This document shows positions 17,207 through 27,889 of a stretch of DNA of 64,000 nucleotides, one piece after another. The DNA lies in the NCBI GenBank assembly GCA_038249135.1, contig JBBRWO010000002.1:28062-92061 (forward strand), read 5' to 3'. Within the stretch, counting starts at the first letter, position 1; every line of letters begins with the position of its first letter. A program made the position numbers and the translations under genes. Origin of the DNA: JBBRWO01 sp038249135 (lineage in GTDB: Bacteria; Actinomycetota; Coriobacteriia; Anaerosomatales; JAAXUF01). Under the pieces are notes generated by a model. That model was given only the letters and a program-made list of their open reading frames with translations. It was not told the DNA's origin and did no database searches.

Positions 17207-17466
17207 GCATCCTCCTCATAGACTCTCCGAGAGTCTACGCACCCGAGCCGAACACCTCAACTACGGGTATCAAATTCGCGAAACGTGGCATGTAGTGACT
17301 ACGGAGGTTTCGTGAAGTCCTCCCCGTTTCACTGTCGCGGGCGGCATGATGCGGAATGAACTCCCCGCGAGGCCGAACGCTTAATTCCCCGCACCCGACC
17401 AAACAACACGGATGCGGCGAGAGATACGAGTATACGCTCGGCGCCATCGTCAACGAAGGAGCAGCG

Positions 17467-18762
<1,296 letters not shown>

Positions 18763-18782
18763 CTTCCACCCGCGATCGCTTC

Positions 18783-18835
18783 GCGACCTCGCGCGCTCCG
18801 AGAACTTCGGGGTGAGCGAGGTCGCTTGAGGATGG
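18783..18835 (+). terminator. probable terminator after the HtrA gene
   Basis: A perfect 10-bp stem, GCGACCTCGC (18783-18792) with GCGAGGTCGC (18826-18835), sits about 20 bases after the protease stop. A smaller CCGA..TCGG helix lies in the loop. The following TTGAGG is a poor U-tract, so it may act as a barrier or processing hairpin. Confidence 0.5.
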
Positions 18836-18885
18836 GTACACTCACCTCCCACACGTGAACCACCGTTCTCCTGAAAGGAGCCCCC

Positions 18886-19398
18886 ATGATCGAGATGTAT
18901 CGTTGCAGCAGTTGTGGCTACCTCCACGTCGGGCCCGCCCCCGACGTCTGTCCTGTCTGTGGCGCCCCCAAGTCCGCCTTCGTACTGTTCGAGACGCTTC
19001 CGGATCTCGCCGGTACCAAGACGCTCGAAAACCTGGCCGCTGCCTTCGCCGGCGAGTCGCAGGCCAACCGCCGCTACACCTTGTGGCGCCGCATTGCCGA
19101 GCTCGAGGGCGCGCCGCAGTCCACCCTCGACGCCTTCGAGCGCGCCGCCGCCGAGGAGACCGCGCACGCTCTCGGTCACCTCGCCTACATGGGCGGATTC
19201 GGCAACACCGCCAAGAATCTCAAGGCCGCTGCCGCTGGCGAAGGCTATGAGACCGCCGAGATGTACCCGACCTTCGCCGAGCAGGCCGAGGCCGAGGGGC
19301 TCAACGACATCGCCCAGTACTTCCGCCGGGTCGGTTCCTACGAGAGCTCGCATCAGAAAGAGTATCTGGCTGCGCTCGAGGAGCTCGAGAAGGCCTAG
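18886..19398 (+). CDS. rubrerythrin with N-terminal rubredoxin domain
   Basis: The 170-residue protein has a rubredoxin-like iron centre first (Cys7, Cys10, Cys22, Cys25), then a four-helix ferritin-like diiron domain with ESQANRRY, EETAHALGHL, E-rich third helix and ESSHQKEYL. This reversed order relative to classical rubrerythrin is the reverse-rubrerythrin layout. It would reduce hydrogen peroxide in the cytoplasm and is an anaerobe or microaerophile marker. The ATG follows GAAAGGAG. Its TAG stop overlaps the GTG start of rlmN by one base, so the two are cotranscribed. Confidence 0.93.
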   Translation: MIEMYRCSSCGYLHVGPAPDVCPVCGAPKSAFVLFETLPDLAGTKTLENLAAAFAGESQANRRYTLWRRIAELEGAPQSTLDAFERAAAEETAHALGHLAYMGGFGNTAKNLKAAAAGEGYETAEMYPTFAEQAEAEGLNDIAQYFRRVGSYESSHQKEYLAALEELEKA

Positions 19399-20450
19399 TG
19401 ACAACAGCGAATGAAGCCGCCGGCATCAAAGCGCTCGATCGTGCCGGCCTGGGCGCACTCGTCGAGGAGCTCGGCGAGAAGCGGTTTCGGGTCGGACAGA
19501 TCGAACGCTGGCTGTACGGCGTCGGCGTCGGCTCGTTCGCTGAGATGACGGACCTGTCGGCCGGCCTGCGAGAGAAACTCGCGGGCCGGTTGGCGCTCCC
19601 GTCGTTGCGTGTCGTCACGAGGCAGGAGTCGAGTGACGGCACTCGCAAGTACCTCGTCGCGCTCGGCGACGGGACCACCGTCGAAGTCGTAGGGCTCCCC
19701 ACTCCGGACCGCCTCACCGTGTGCTTCTCGACACAGGCCGGCTGTGCGATGGGATGCTCGTTCTGCGCGACCGGTCTCGCGGGCCTCACGCGCGACCTCG
19801 GTCCGGGCGAGATGGTCGACCAGATTCGCCTCGTCGCCGACGACTTCGGCAGGCGCGTCACCAACGCCGTCGCAATGGGCCAAGGCGAACCGTTCACGAA
19901 CTACGACGCCACCCTCGGCGCACTCCGCTTCATGAACAATCCCGACACCATCGGCATCGGCGCACGGCACATCACCGTATCCACCTGCGGCCTCCTCAAT
20001 GGAATCCGCAAGTTCGCCGATGAGCCCGAACAGTTCACCCTCGCCGTCTCGCTTCACTCGGCCGTGCAAAAGACCCGGGATCGACTCATGCCCGGCGTCC
20101 GCGGCATCGCCCTCCCCGACCTGCGCCGCGAGCTCGTCGCTTACGCCGAGAAGACCGGACGACGGCCCTCGCTCGAATATGCGCTGATCGCCGGAGTCAA
20201 CGACACCGCCGAGGAACTGACCGCGCTCATCCGCTTCGCTCGAGGTCTTCTCGTCCACGTGAACCTCATACCCGTGAATCCGGTGCGGGAGAGCGGCTTC
20301 GGCCGTGCCACCGGCGAGCGTGTCGCCGTGTTCCAGCGCGAACTCCACATGTCCGGCATTCAGGCGTCGGTTCGTGCAGAACGCGGCGCCGACATCGACG
20401 CCGCCTGCGGCCAGCTCAGACAGCGGTCCGAGAAGCCCGATAAATCCTAG
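19398..20450 (+). CDS. rlmN: 23S rRNA (adenine2503-C2)-methyltransferase RlmN, radical SAM
   Basis: The 350-residue radical SAM enzyme methylates A2503 of 23S rRNA and A37 of some tRNAs. The Fe-S cluster motif CAMGCSFC has ligands Cys116, Cys120 and Cys123. The SAM-binding MGQGEPFTNYD and STCGLLNGIRKF blocks are present, and the C-terminal region carries LIPVNPVRESGF and the second mechanistic Cys near the end. Start is GTG at 19398, sharing one base with the rubrerythrin stop. Convergent with addA (20447), with which it overlaps by 4 bases. Confidence 0.95.
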   Translation: MTTANEAAGIKALDRAGLGALVEELGEKRFRVGQIERWLYGVGVGSFAEMTDLSAGLREKLAGRLALPSLRVVTRQESSDGTRKYLVALGDGTTVEVVGLPTPDRLTVCFSTQAGCAMGCSFCATGLAGLTRDLGPGEMVDQIRLVADDFGRRVTNAVAMGQGEPFTNYDATLGALRFMNNPDTIGIGARHITVSTCGLLNGIRKFADEPEQFTLAVSLHSAVQKTRDRLMPGVRGIALPDLRRELVAYAEKTGRRPSLEYALIAGVNDTAEELTALIRFARGLLVHVNLIPVNPVRESGFGRATGERVAVFQRELHMSGIQASVRAERGADIDAACGQLRQRSEKPDKS

Positions 20451-23400
20451 CCGCGGCCTTGGCTACGCTCCTGGCCGCACTCTGAGCCGCGCTGCGGTGG
20501 CGCGTCGATCGGGCAGAGACCTCCTAGAGCCGGACAGCTACTACACACGTTTGCGTCGTAGTGAGTCAGGTGCGTGCTCTGCTCCTCGGCGATTCGGTCG
20601 ATTCTCGATGCGATCTCGGAACGGATGGCTTCGTGGTCGGCGTTGCGCGAGAACTCGTGCGTGATCGTCGCGTCGGCGTGCTCGACGAAACTGAACGCGA
20701 CCTCGACACCCTCGGCCCCGCTTTCGAACGCCGCCAGTGCGTAACACCTGGCCTGGAGCTCGTACGCGGCGCACCTCTCGCCGGTCGCATCCTCGGGGCC
20801 CTTTCCGGTTTTGTAGTCGACGACCAGCGCGTCGCGGCCCGCCCATGAAATCGCGTCGATGTTGCCCACGAGCACCGTTTCACCCAGCCGGATTCGAAGC
20901 GGTTCTTCTCGGCGGAGTCGGTCCCCGGCGTGCAACCTCCGGGCGACATCGGATGTCGTGAAAGAACCGACCGCTTGCTCGAGCCGCGCACGCTGTGCAT
21001 CATCAAGGTCGAATCGTCTGACGACGCCCTGGATGGACTCGGCCGTCGGGCCCTCAGCCGGCGCGGCCTCGAGGACTGCATGCACCGCGGAGCCAAAGCC
21101 CGTCGGCGACTGCTCGGCCTGGTCCACGAACCTGCCCAGTCGCAGCGAATGCTTCACCTGATAGGACAGCGAGCACCGCTCATGAAGGTGTAGCGCGGAG
21201 TAAGAAACCTCGCTCGGGCGCCGGATCTCTCCTGCGTAGACGCGCGCCGTATGCCACGGTGTTGCGAATGCGGGAGCCGATTCGGCCGGCTCAGCGGATG
21301 CGTCCGGCCGAATCTCCTCTTCAGGAGTGAGAACTGTGACGGTCACCTGTGCTTCGCCGAGGAGAACCGTACCGCTCGCATCCGGATCGCCGAGCGCCTC
21401 GCGCACCCAATCGATCAGACTCGTTCCCTCGGCCGCCGGCTTGCCCATCTTGGCTGCTCCGGAGAACACGAGCAGTTCCTCGGCTCGAGTGGCGGCAACG
21501 TACAGGCACCGCTTCTCCTCCTCAACTCCCGCAGCCCGAGCGGCCGGTTCCAATAGGAGATAGGTCGCAGTCCTCATGTCACCAAAGGACAAAGGCGCTC
21601 GCATGCCCACGATGGGTACTTCTCGGCCATCGACGACGTCACGGCCGATCACCAGAGAACCCCCCGACCTGCTTTGGCTGCTGGACATGTCCGAGACGAA
21701 CACGACGGGAAACTCCAAGCCCTTTGCGGAATGCACGGTCATGATCCGAACAGCGTCCTTGCCCGCATCCGCCGCTGCCGACTTGTCTTTCGCGCTGTCC
21801 TTGCGCTCCCATAGATACGCGACAAACGCGGCAAGGTCCCCGGATCCTGAAGCGTCGAAACCGTCGGCGAACCGGGCGAGCTTGAGTACATTTGCCCACG
21901 CGCGGACGCCTTCTGTGCCCTGGGCGAAAAGGGTGAGGTCGAAGTCGAACTCCTCACATGCTCTATGGATGAGTTCGGCAACTCCGTACCTCCCCTGGTC
22001 TCGCCCAAACGATTCAATCACGTGGTGCGCATGGATGATTGCGGCGCGGTCCCATTCCGGCAGCGGAATCAACCGCTCGGTGTCTTGCGCGAGGGAACCA
22101 AGGCCGCTCCACAGGGAGTCCCTTCCGGCGGTCGCCGCGCGCACGGCGAGCATCCCATCGTCGCTCAGGGCCACGAGCCTCCCGCCCAAGACCTGCAGCA
22201 ATGCCTCGTCATCCATCGGCACAGCGATGGCCCTGAGCAGCGAAAGCACCTCGCCGGTCTCGCGCGCATCGAATAAACTCATGCCCGCACTGACAAGCAC
22301 TGGGACGCCATGCCGCTCCAGCGCAGACGCGAACAGCGGCGCTTGAGAACTCGCGCGCAGGAGGATCGCGATGTCTTCTCCGCGGAGCCCGTCATGGGCC
22401 AGCAGCTCCGCGATACGAGCTGCCACGTGCTCCGCCTCGGCCTGCCTGGCCACGCCGACGTTGCAGTCATCCTGCACGACCAACACGCATTCCACGCGCG
22501 GTTCCGCGTCCGGGAGCTTGAGTTTCCAGTTAGTGGTACGCCCCGCTCCGAGCTTCATGAAGCTCGCACCAAACAAGTGGGGCATCGAGAACGCCGCGTT
22601 CACCGCCGCCATGATCTCAGGGCGCGATCGGAAGTTCTTCGCCAGTTCAACGGTGGCCCCAAGTTCCGCTCTTAGCTGCTGAAACACCTTCACATCGGCG
22701 TATCGGAACCCGTAGATCGACTGTCGTTCGTCACCCACGATGCAGAGGTTCTCGTTGCGGATCGGGTTAAGAACCCGCATCTGGAGCTCGTTGGTGTCTT
22801 GGAACTCGTCGACCATGATCATCCGGAATCGTGAACGGTACTGCTCCCTCACCTCAGGGTGCTCGCCGAGAAGCTTGACTGCGCGCTCTTGCAGATCATC
22901 GAAGTCGAGCGCATTTCGCTGGTTCTTGATAGCCGAGAACTCGTGCGTATAAGCTCGTAGGAGCTGCTGCAACGCCGATGTGAGCTCAGGCTTCGCTGCC
23001 GCGGTCAAAGCCGCCGAGAGAAGCTTGCGTGAGTCCTGGTAGGCATCACCCGTTGAGGACTTGGGTCTGCCCCCGACCTTGCCGCCCTCATCAAGCTCGC
23101 ACAGGCGCATGCACAGATCATCGTCGGGGCCGCATGACCCCGCAGATCGGCACCATGAACTGAGCGTCTCGACGGACGCCACCACCCCCGGGGTCTGCTT
23201 CGCTTGCTCGAGTTCAGCAAGCCGCTCTCTTGCCAGATCCAGCGTGCGACCGAGAATCTCCGCAAGCGCAACCTCATCGTTGGGTACGATCGCCTCGGCG
23301 GGGCTCAGGCCCATTGACCGAATCTTTTCGTGTGCGCCGGAGATGGCCTCCTGGAGCGCTGTTGCCCCCCATTCGTCGATGAGCTGACGCACGTGCGTGT

Positions 23401-23842
23401 CCGACTCGTACAGCGGCGCGCTGCATGACTCGAAGGCCGCAACCGCGATCGTCGTGGCTCCAACCTCGTCCAATTGCGCGAAGCCCGGTTCGATCCCCGC
23501 CTCGAGCACGTGTCTGCGAACCAGACGCCCGCAGAAGGTGTGAAACGTCGAGATCCAGGCCTCGCTCACGCGCCTACCGGCTGCGACGGATACTCTCTTG
23601 TTTACGACTCGCCGAACACGCTCCGCGATCTCGCTCGCCGCCTTCTTGGTGAACGTGATGGTGAGCACCTGGTCGACTGCCGCCGGCGCCCACGACGCCT
23701 CGGAAGACGCATCGAGCGCTTGGGCGAAACGCTCTGCGAGCACCGTTGTCTTACCTGAGCCAGCCCCGGCGCTGATTGCGAGGTTGCCATCGATCTGCTC
23801 CACCGCGGCCTTTTGCTCGGGAGTCATTCGTGCATCGCTCAT
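20447..23842 (-). CDS. addA: AddA-like helicase-nuclease (UvrD/RecB family)
   Basis: The 1131-residue protein has UvrD-type motifs: Q motif MTPEQKAAVE, Walker A SAGAGSGKTT, motif II VDEFQDTNELQ, and motifs V-VI. A RecB-type nuclease domain follows with VVDYKTGKG. Near the end, CSSCPALGGLC together with an upstream Cys in HERCSLSYQ resembles the CxnCx2Cx5C Fe-S staple of AddB/Cas4-type nucleases, which is not usual in B. subtilis-type AddA. I chose ATG 23842, which follows GGAGG and overlaps the addB stop by 4 bases. Acts with AddB in end resection for recombination. An AdnAB-like assignment is the alternative. Confidence 0.88.
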   Translation of the reverse strand: MSDARMTPEQKAAVEQIDGNLAISAGAGSGKTTVLAERFAQALDASSEASWAPAAVDQVLTITFTKKAASEIAERVRRVVNKRVSVAAGRRVSEAWISTFHTFCGRLVRRHVLEAGIEPGFAQLDEVGATTIAVAAFESCSAPLYESDTHVRQLIDEWGATALQEAISGAHEKIRSMGLSPAEAIVPNDEVALAEILGRTLDLARERLAELEQAKQTPGVVASVETLSSWCRSAGSCGPDDDLCMRLCELDEGGKVGGRPKSSTGDAYQDSRKLLSAALTAAAKPELTSALQQLLRAYTHEFSAIKNQRNALDFDDLQERAVKLLGEHPEVREQYRSRFRMIMVDEFQDTNELQMRVLNPIRNENLCIVGDERQSIYGFRYADVKVFQQLRAELGATVELAKNFRSRPEIMAAVNAAFSMPHLFGASFMKLGAGRTTNWKLKLPDAEPRVECVLVVQDDCNVGVARQAEAEHVAARIAELLAHDGLRGEDIAILLRASSQAPLFASALERHGVPVLVSAGMSLFDARETGEVLSLLRAIAVPMDDEALLQVLGGRLVALSDDGMLAVRAATAGRDSLWSGLGSLAQDTERLIPLPEWDRAAIIHAHHVIESFGRDQGRYGVAELIHRACEEFDFDLTLFAQGTEGVRAWANVLKLARFADGFDASGSGDLAAFVAYLWERKDSAKDKSAAADAGKDAVRIMTVHSAKGLEFPVVFVSDMSSSQSRSGGSLVIGRDVVDGREVPIVGMRAPLSFGDMRTATYLLLEPAARAAGVEEEKRCLYVAATRAEELLVFSGAAKMGKPAAEGTSLIDWVREALGDPDASGTVLLGEAQVTVTVLTPEEEIRPDASAEPAESAPAFATPWHTARVYAGEIRRPSEVSYSALHLHERCSLSYQVKHSLRLGRFVDQAEQSPTGFGSAVHAVLEAAPAEGPTAESIQGVVRRFDLDDAQRARLEQAVGSFTTSDVARRLHAGDRLRREEPLRIRLGETVLVGNIDAISWAGRDALVVDYKTGKGPEDATGERCAAYELQARCYALAAFESGAEGVEVAFSFVEHADATITHEFSRNADHEAIRSEIASRIDRIAEEQSTHLTHYDANVCSSCPALGGLCPIDAPPQRGSECGQERSQGRG

Positions 23843-26667
23843 CGCGCGCCTCCGCACACGGCGCGCGCGCGGCACTTCACACAACTGGCCGGATCGTGCG
23901 GCTCCTGTTCGATCCGTCCTGCCCGCATTCCGGCGACAGCGCCTCGAGCAAGCTCAAGCGCGCCTGCCACGATCGCATCGTACTCGGCTTTCGTCTTGAG
24001 GTCTGTTCCCGTGAAGCACCCGGTCACCTCTGCTTCCGACAGGATGAGACCGCGGTCGCTTCGTTTGCGCAGCCCTCGGTAGATGCCCGCCACCGGATTC
24101 ACTTTCAGCCCGATTCGGGCCGCTTCGAGATACAGCGGCACTTGAATCTTGCGATTCTTGAGGATGTTATCCGCGCTCGGTCCGGATGTGCGCTTGTAGT
24201 CGACGACGATCGCTCGATTGGCATCGTCCGTGTCCACGCGATCGATTCTGCCACGCAGCGCCAACCCACCGATATCGACCGGCTCCTCACCCGCCATGCC
24301 AAACGCCCACTCCATGTGGGTCGGCTTGAATCCCAGGGCGAACGTTGCGTCGTCTTCAAGAATACGTTTCACCCATACGAGAGTCGCCCTACGTTCCGAA
24401 CGCTCAACGACCTTGGTCGGCCCCTGGGCGTCTCCTCCGAGTTCATCCCATACCATCTCGGCGGCGTCGTGCGCCTGCCGCAACGTCTCCGGCGAGACCC
24501 GGCCAACGCCTGTGGCCAAGAGTCGGCTGTATGTTTGCGACAGAATTTCGTGTGCGAGAGTTCCCTGCTCGCGAGCATCAAACTCCGATTCCAAAGTCTG
24601 GGCCCCTATGGCCCTCGAATAGAACCAGAGATATGGGCATTCCAGGTAGGTTTCCAGAGCGCTGGGCGAGTACGCGGCGGCGGCGGCCAGGCGCTCTAGC
24701 GAGCTCTGCTCGCGGATGGCGGAGACTCGTGACTGGGACCGCCACAGCGCCGCTCGAGCTCGCGCGCCGCCTGAACGACCTTGCGCCTCAGCGCGAAGGC
24801 GCTCACGCGGGGTCGCCATGGCCGAAAGACGGGGGGTCTGGGATAGAGCGCGTTCCTCTGCGGGGGGGCGAATATCGTCGGGCTCCACGCGGCAGAAGTC
24901 CGCGACCGTTTCAAACAGGTGCGAGACGCCCGCCGGGTCCCCGTCGGAGTCGGCGGTGCGGGTGCTCAACACGATTCTTCGCTCCGCGCGAGTCAGTGCC
25001 ATGTAGAACAGCAGTTGCTCATGCTCGACGCCCTTGGGATGCTCCCCGCGTCCGCCAAACTCCTCCAGCACCGCAGCCACAGCGCTGCCCGGGAGCATGG
25101 TTTCCGAGGGTGCAGCAGGGAACTCGTCGGTGTTCAGACCACCGATGATCACGGTGTCGTAGCGCCGGCCGCGAACCCTGTCGACAGCGGTGACCTCGAC
25201 CCCGCCCCCGCGCCCTGCAGTGTTCATGGTCACTACAGACCGCCTCAGCACATCGATGACGTCCTGGAGCTGAATGGATGGGTCATCAACCGACGCGACC
25301 TGGGTGAGAAGCCTCTGAATTGCGGCATGAGCCGCCGCATCCTCGGCCACGATCGCCTCAGCCTTGCCGCCACGGCCGTATCCTGCCACCAAAAGCGTGC
25401 CAACCGCTTCCGAGAGCTGAAGTGCCGCCGACGCGTCCATCGAGCCACGAGTCGCCCGCGCTGCAAGCCGAACGATGCGCTGGAGAGGTTTGCTTGCGCT
25501 CCACATCCCATCGATCAGTTCGACTCGGGTCGTTACCCCTTCGCTACGCCATCGACGTTCAAGATCAAGAGTTGCCTCACGCTCGCCGTCACAGTAGGGC
25601 GACTTCAGCAGAGACAGCAGGAGGTCCCGGTCGCCTGAAACCAAGAACTGAAGGAGTGAAACCGCGGCCGAGCCAAATGTGGTCGACCCCAACGGGAGAC
25701 GAATGTCGTATTCGGCATCTATGCCGGCCTCGTCGAACGCTTCCTTGATGTAGCGGAAATGCCTTTCAGGGTGGCGGAACACGACAGCGATGGAGGCTGC
25801 GTCCGCTTCACTTCCATATATTGTCAATGCGTGACGCACTTCCTCGGCGATTCTGTGCGCCTCGGCTTCGTAGCCCTCGGCGAACGAGAACCTCACCTCG
25901 TCCCCGGGAGGAATGGGCGTGACCGAAGAGAAGAGACAGTCCGCAAGAAGGGCAAGCTCCGGTTTCGTGTGAAACATCGGCTCCGACGTCGCTTCTGAAT
26001 CGATCGCTAGTCTGCTGACCAGCGCATCCAGAGCCTTGGTGGGTGCAAAACCGGTTTCCCAGGTGAGCGTGACCAGCACCTCGCGCGTCTTGGCCGCCCC
26101 CGCAAGGAGCTGTTCCTGCCAAGGGGCGAAATCAATGAACCCCTGCACCACGAGGGGATCTCCCGGAAGCTCAGGCGCTCCGGCGAGCGCGTGCGCGGCC
26201 TCTTCGCGTTCGACCAAGCCCAAGCGATCCAGAGCGTCTCGATAAAGCAGGATCGTTCGGATCAGCCCTGCTCCCGGTCCGTCGACTTCTGGTGCCGCTG
26301 CACGCCACCGCTCCCCCACCTGACCCGCAAGCGCGCTGACGCAAGAGACGGCGAGCTCGCCCGTACCGGTGCCTGCGCCGGCGCGACGAGCGGCAGCGTT
26401 CGCGAGGAGCTGCCGAGCGAAGCCCTTGACTATCGTCCGCCCATCACCGCAGCGTGCCCAGGCGTCATCCATGTACGCTTCGAATGTGGTTACCCGAAAC
26501 CCAAGCGCATCATCTGCCACAAGTTCATCTGCGGCGCGTTGCACGTCAGGTTGCGAAGGAAGCACAAGGATAGGTGCGCGCCCAGAGCCATGAGCGCGCC
26601 GAACGAGATCAAGCGCCGCGCCCGTCTTTCCTGTGTTCGCCCTGCCTACTACGAGCCTGAGTGCCAT
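23839..26667 (-). CDS. addB: AddB-like helicase-nuclease subunit
   Basis: The 942-residue partner begins with MALRLVVGRANTGKT, an intact P-loop at 8-15, on an AddB-like UvrD scaffold. It ends in a RecB-type nuclease: YLECPYLWFYSRAIGAQ, then VVDYKRTSG, then CVKCRARAVC, giving a Cys set for an Fe-S cluster as in AddB. The start at 26667 follows GGGGGAGAG; in-frame upstream ATG at 26778 would add 37 unlikely residues. It is coupled by a 4-base overlap to addA. Together they would process double-strand ends and load RecA. Confidence 0.86.
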   Translation of the reverse strand: MALRLVVGRANTGKTGAALDLVRRAHGSGRAPILVLPSQPDVQRAADELVADDALGFRVTTFEAYMDDAWARCGDGRTIVKGFARQLLANAAARRAGAGTGTGELAVSCVSALAGQVGERWRAAAPEVDGPGAGLIRTILLYRDALDRLGLVEREEAAHALAGAPELPGDPLVVQGFIDFAPWQEQLLAGAAKTREVLVTLTWETGFAPTKALDALVSRLAIDSEATSEPMFHTKPELALLADCLFSSVTPIPPGDEVRFSFAEGYEAEAHRIAEEVRHALTIYGSEADAASIAVVFRHPERHFRYIKEAFDEAGIDAEYDIRLPLGSTTFGSAAVSLLQFLVSGDRDLLLSLLKSPYCDGEREATLDLERRWRSEGVTTRVELIDGMWSASKPLQRIVRLAARATRGSMDASAALQLSEAVGTLLVAGYGRGGKAEAIVAEDAAAHAAIQRLLTQVASVDDPSIQLQDVIDVLRRSVVTMNTAGRGGGVEVTAVDRVRGRRYDTVIIGGLNTDEFPAAPSETMLPGSAVAAVLEEFGGRGEHPKGVEHEQLLFYMALTRAERRIVLSTRTADSDGDPAGVSHLFETVADFCRVEPDDIRPPAEERALSQTPRLSAMATPRERLRAEAQGRSGGARARAALWRSQSRVSAIREQSSLERLAAAAAYSPSALETYLECPYLWFYSRAIGAQTLESEFDAREQGTLAHEILSQTYSRLLATGVGRVSPETLRQAHDAAEMVWDELGGDAQGPTKVVERSERRATLVWVKRILEDDATFALGFKPTHMEWAFGMAGEEPVDIGGLALRGRIDRVDTDDANRAIVVDYKRTSGPSADNILKNRKIQVPLYLEAARIGLKVNPVAGIYRGLRKRSDRGLILSEAEVTGCFTGTDLKTKAEYDAIVAGALELARGAVAGMRAGRIEQEPHDPASCVKCRARAVCGGAR

Positions 26668-26714
26668 CTCTCCCCCTTCGACCTTGGATGAGTTTGCACT
26701 CTGGCTCTGACACG

Positions 26715-27011
26715 CTAGGAAGTCTGGGTCTGCGTGTAGCGCTGAACGCCCTCTCGAATCTCTTTCACCTTGCGCCACGCGACTTCCTCGTCACGCCCCA
26801 GGTAGTGTTCGACGCGCCCACCGAGCATCTCTGCAGCGTGCTCGGCACGTTCTGCGAGTCCGCGCGCAACCTCCGCCGCTCGCAACGCCTCATCCGCCAG
26901 CCTCTGCCTCGTCTTCTGGCCGCTACTCGGAGCCAACAACAGCCCGCCGAGGAAACCCGCGACGGCACCGACGATAAGCCCAATGGCTAAATATTCCAGA
27001 TTGCGCTTCAT
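26715..27011 (-). CDS. YtxH-like small membrane-anchored protein
   Basis: The 98-residue protein has one N-terminal membrane helix (about 6-27) ending in LLAPSSGQKTRQRL, the signature of YtxH-domain proteins. A charged, probably coiled-coil C-terminal half follows. Its ATG at 27011 overlaps the parB stop by 4 bases, so it is translationally coupled to the chromosome segregation genes. Function is unknown in the family. Its place in a parAB operon is the only clue. Confidence 0.7.
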   Translation of the reverse strand: MKRNLEYLAIGLIVGAVAGFLGGLLLAPSSGQKTRQRLADEALRAAEVARGLAERAEHAAEMLGGRVEHYLGRDEEVAWRKVKEIREGVQRYTQTQTS

Positions 27012-27889
27012 TCGTCATCCCTTCCGGGTACTGCTACTGCCTCGGCGTCAGTGAGAAGCCGGAATATCCTCTCGAGCTCCTCTTCACCATGGAAATCAAT
27101 CTCTATCTTGCCCTTATCCTTTGTGAGCTTCACCTTGACGTTGGTGTTCAGGAGCCGACGGAGCGACCGGGCGACCACCTTGAACGTCTTAGGGGTTGCA
27201 GGACGAGGCGTCCGCTCGGTCTGCCCTGCAGCGTAGAGCCGCGCGAGGTTTTCGGCCTCCCGAACCGAGAGCCCGTCCTCGACAATTCTTTTTGCCAGCC
27301 TGGATCGAACCTCGTCATCGGGCACTGATAGAACCGCACGGGCGTGACCAGCGGAAAGCCGACCGTCGTAGACGAACTCCTGCACATCCTCTGGCAGATC
27401 AAGAAGACGAAGTGCATTTGTGATGGTCGAGCGAGATTTCGAGACCTTATCCGCGAGCTCCGCTTGCGTCATGCGATGAACTGTCAATAATTTCCTGTAG
27501 CCTCGAGCCTCTTCGACGGCATTCAGGTCACGGCGCTGAAGGTTCTCGATAAGCGCCATCTCGAGGGATTCGATTTCAGTCGATGCGCGTACACACACTG
27601 GCACGCGCTCTAGGCCCGCGATTCGGGACGCCCTCCATCGACGCTCACCGGCGATGATCTGATATCCCTCGCCCTGTGGTCTCACGAGAATAGGATTCAG
27701 GAGGCCGAACTTGGAAATGGAGTCCGCGAGCTCTGCAATCGATTCATCGTCTAGGTCTGTTCGGGGCTGATCAGGGTTCGGGGTGATGAGGTCGACCGAC
27801 AACTCACGCACGTCTTCTGAGGTCTGTGACTCTTGCGACGCGCTCGGAATGAGCGCCGAAAGACCCCTGCCAAGCCCACGCTTAGTCAC
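27008..27889 (-). CDS. parB: chromosome partitioning protein ParB
   Basis: The 293-residue ParB/Spo0J-family protein has the CTP-binding N-terminal domain (LNPILVRPQGEGYQIIAGERRWRASRIAGL), a central helix-turn-helix (TQAELADKVSKSRSTITNALRLL) for parS, and a short C-terminal dimerisation domain. It begins at GTG 27889, overlapping the parA stop by 8 bases. It should load at the parS sites at 29472 and 29657 and spread as a clamp, organising the origin for ParA and SMC. Confidence 0.96.
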   Translation of the reverse strand: MTKRGLGRGLSALIPSASQESQTSEDVRELSVDLITPNPDQPRTDLDDESIAELADSISKFGLLNPILVRPQGEGYQIIAGERRWRASRIAGLERVPVCVRASTEIESLEMALIENLQRRDLNAVEEARGYRKLLTVHRMTQAELADKVSKSRSTITNALRLLDLPEDVQEFVYDGRLSAGHARAVLSVPDDEVRSRLAKRIVEDGLSVREAENLARLYAAGQTERTPRPATPKTFKVVARSLRRLLNTNVKVKLTKDKGKIEIDFHGEEELERIFRLLTDAEAVAVPGRDDE

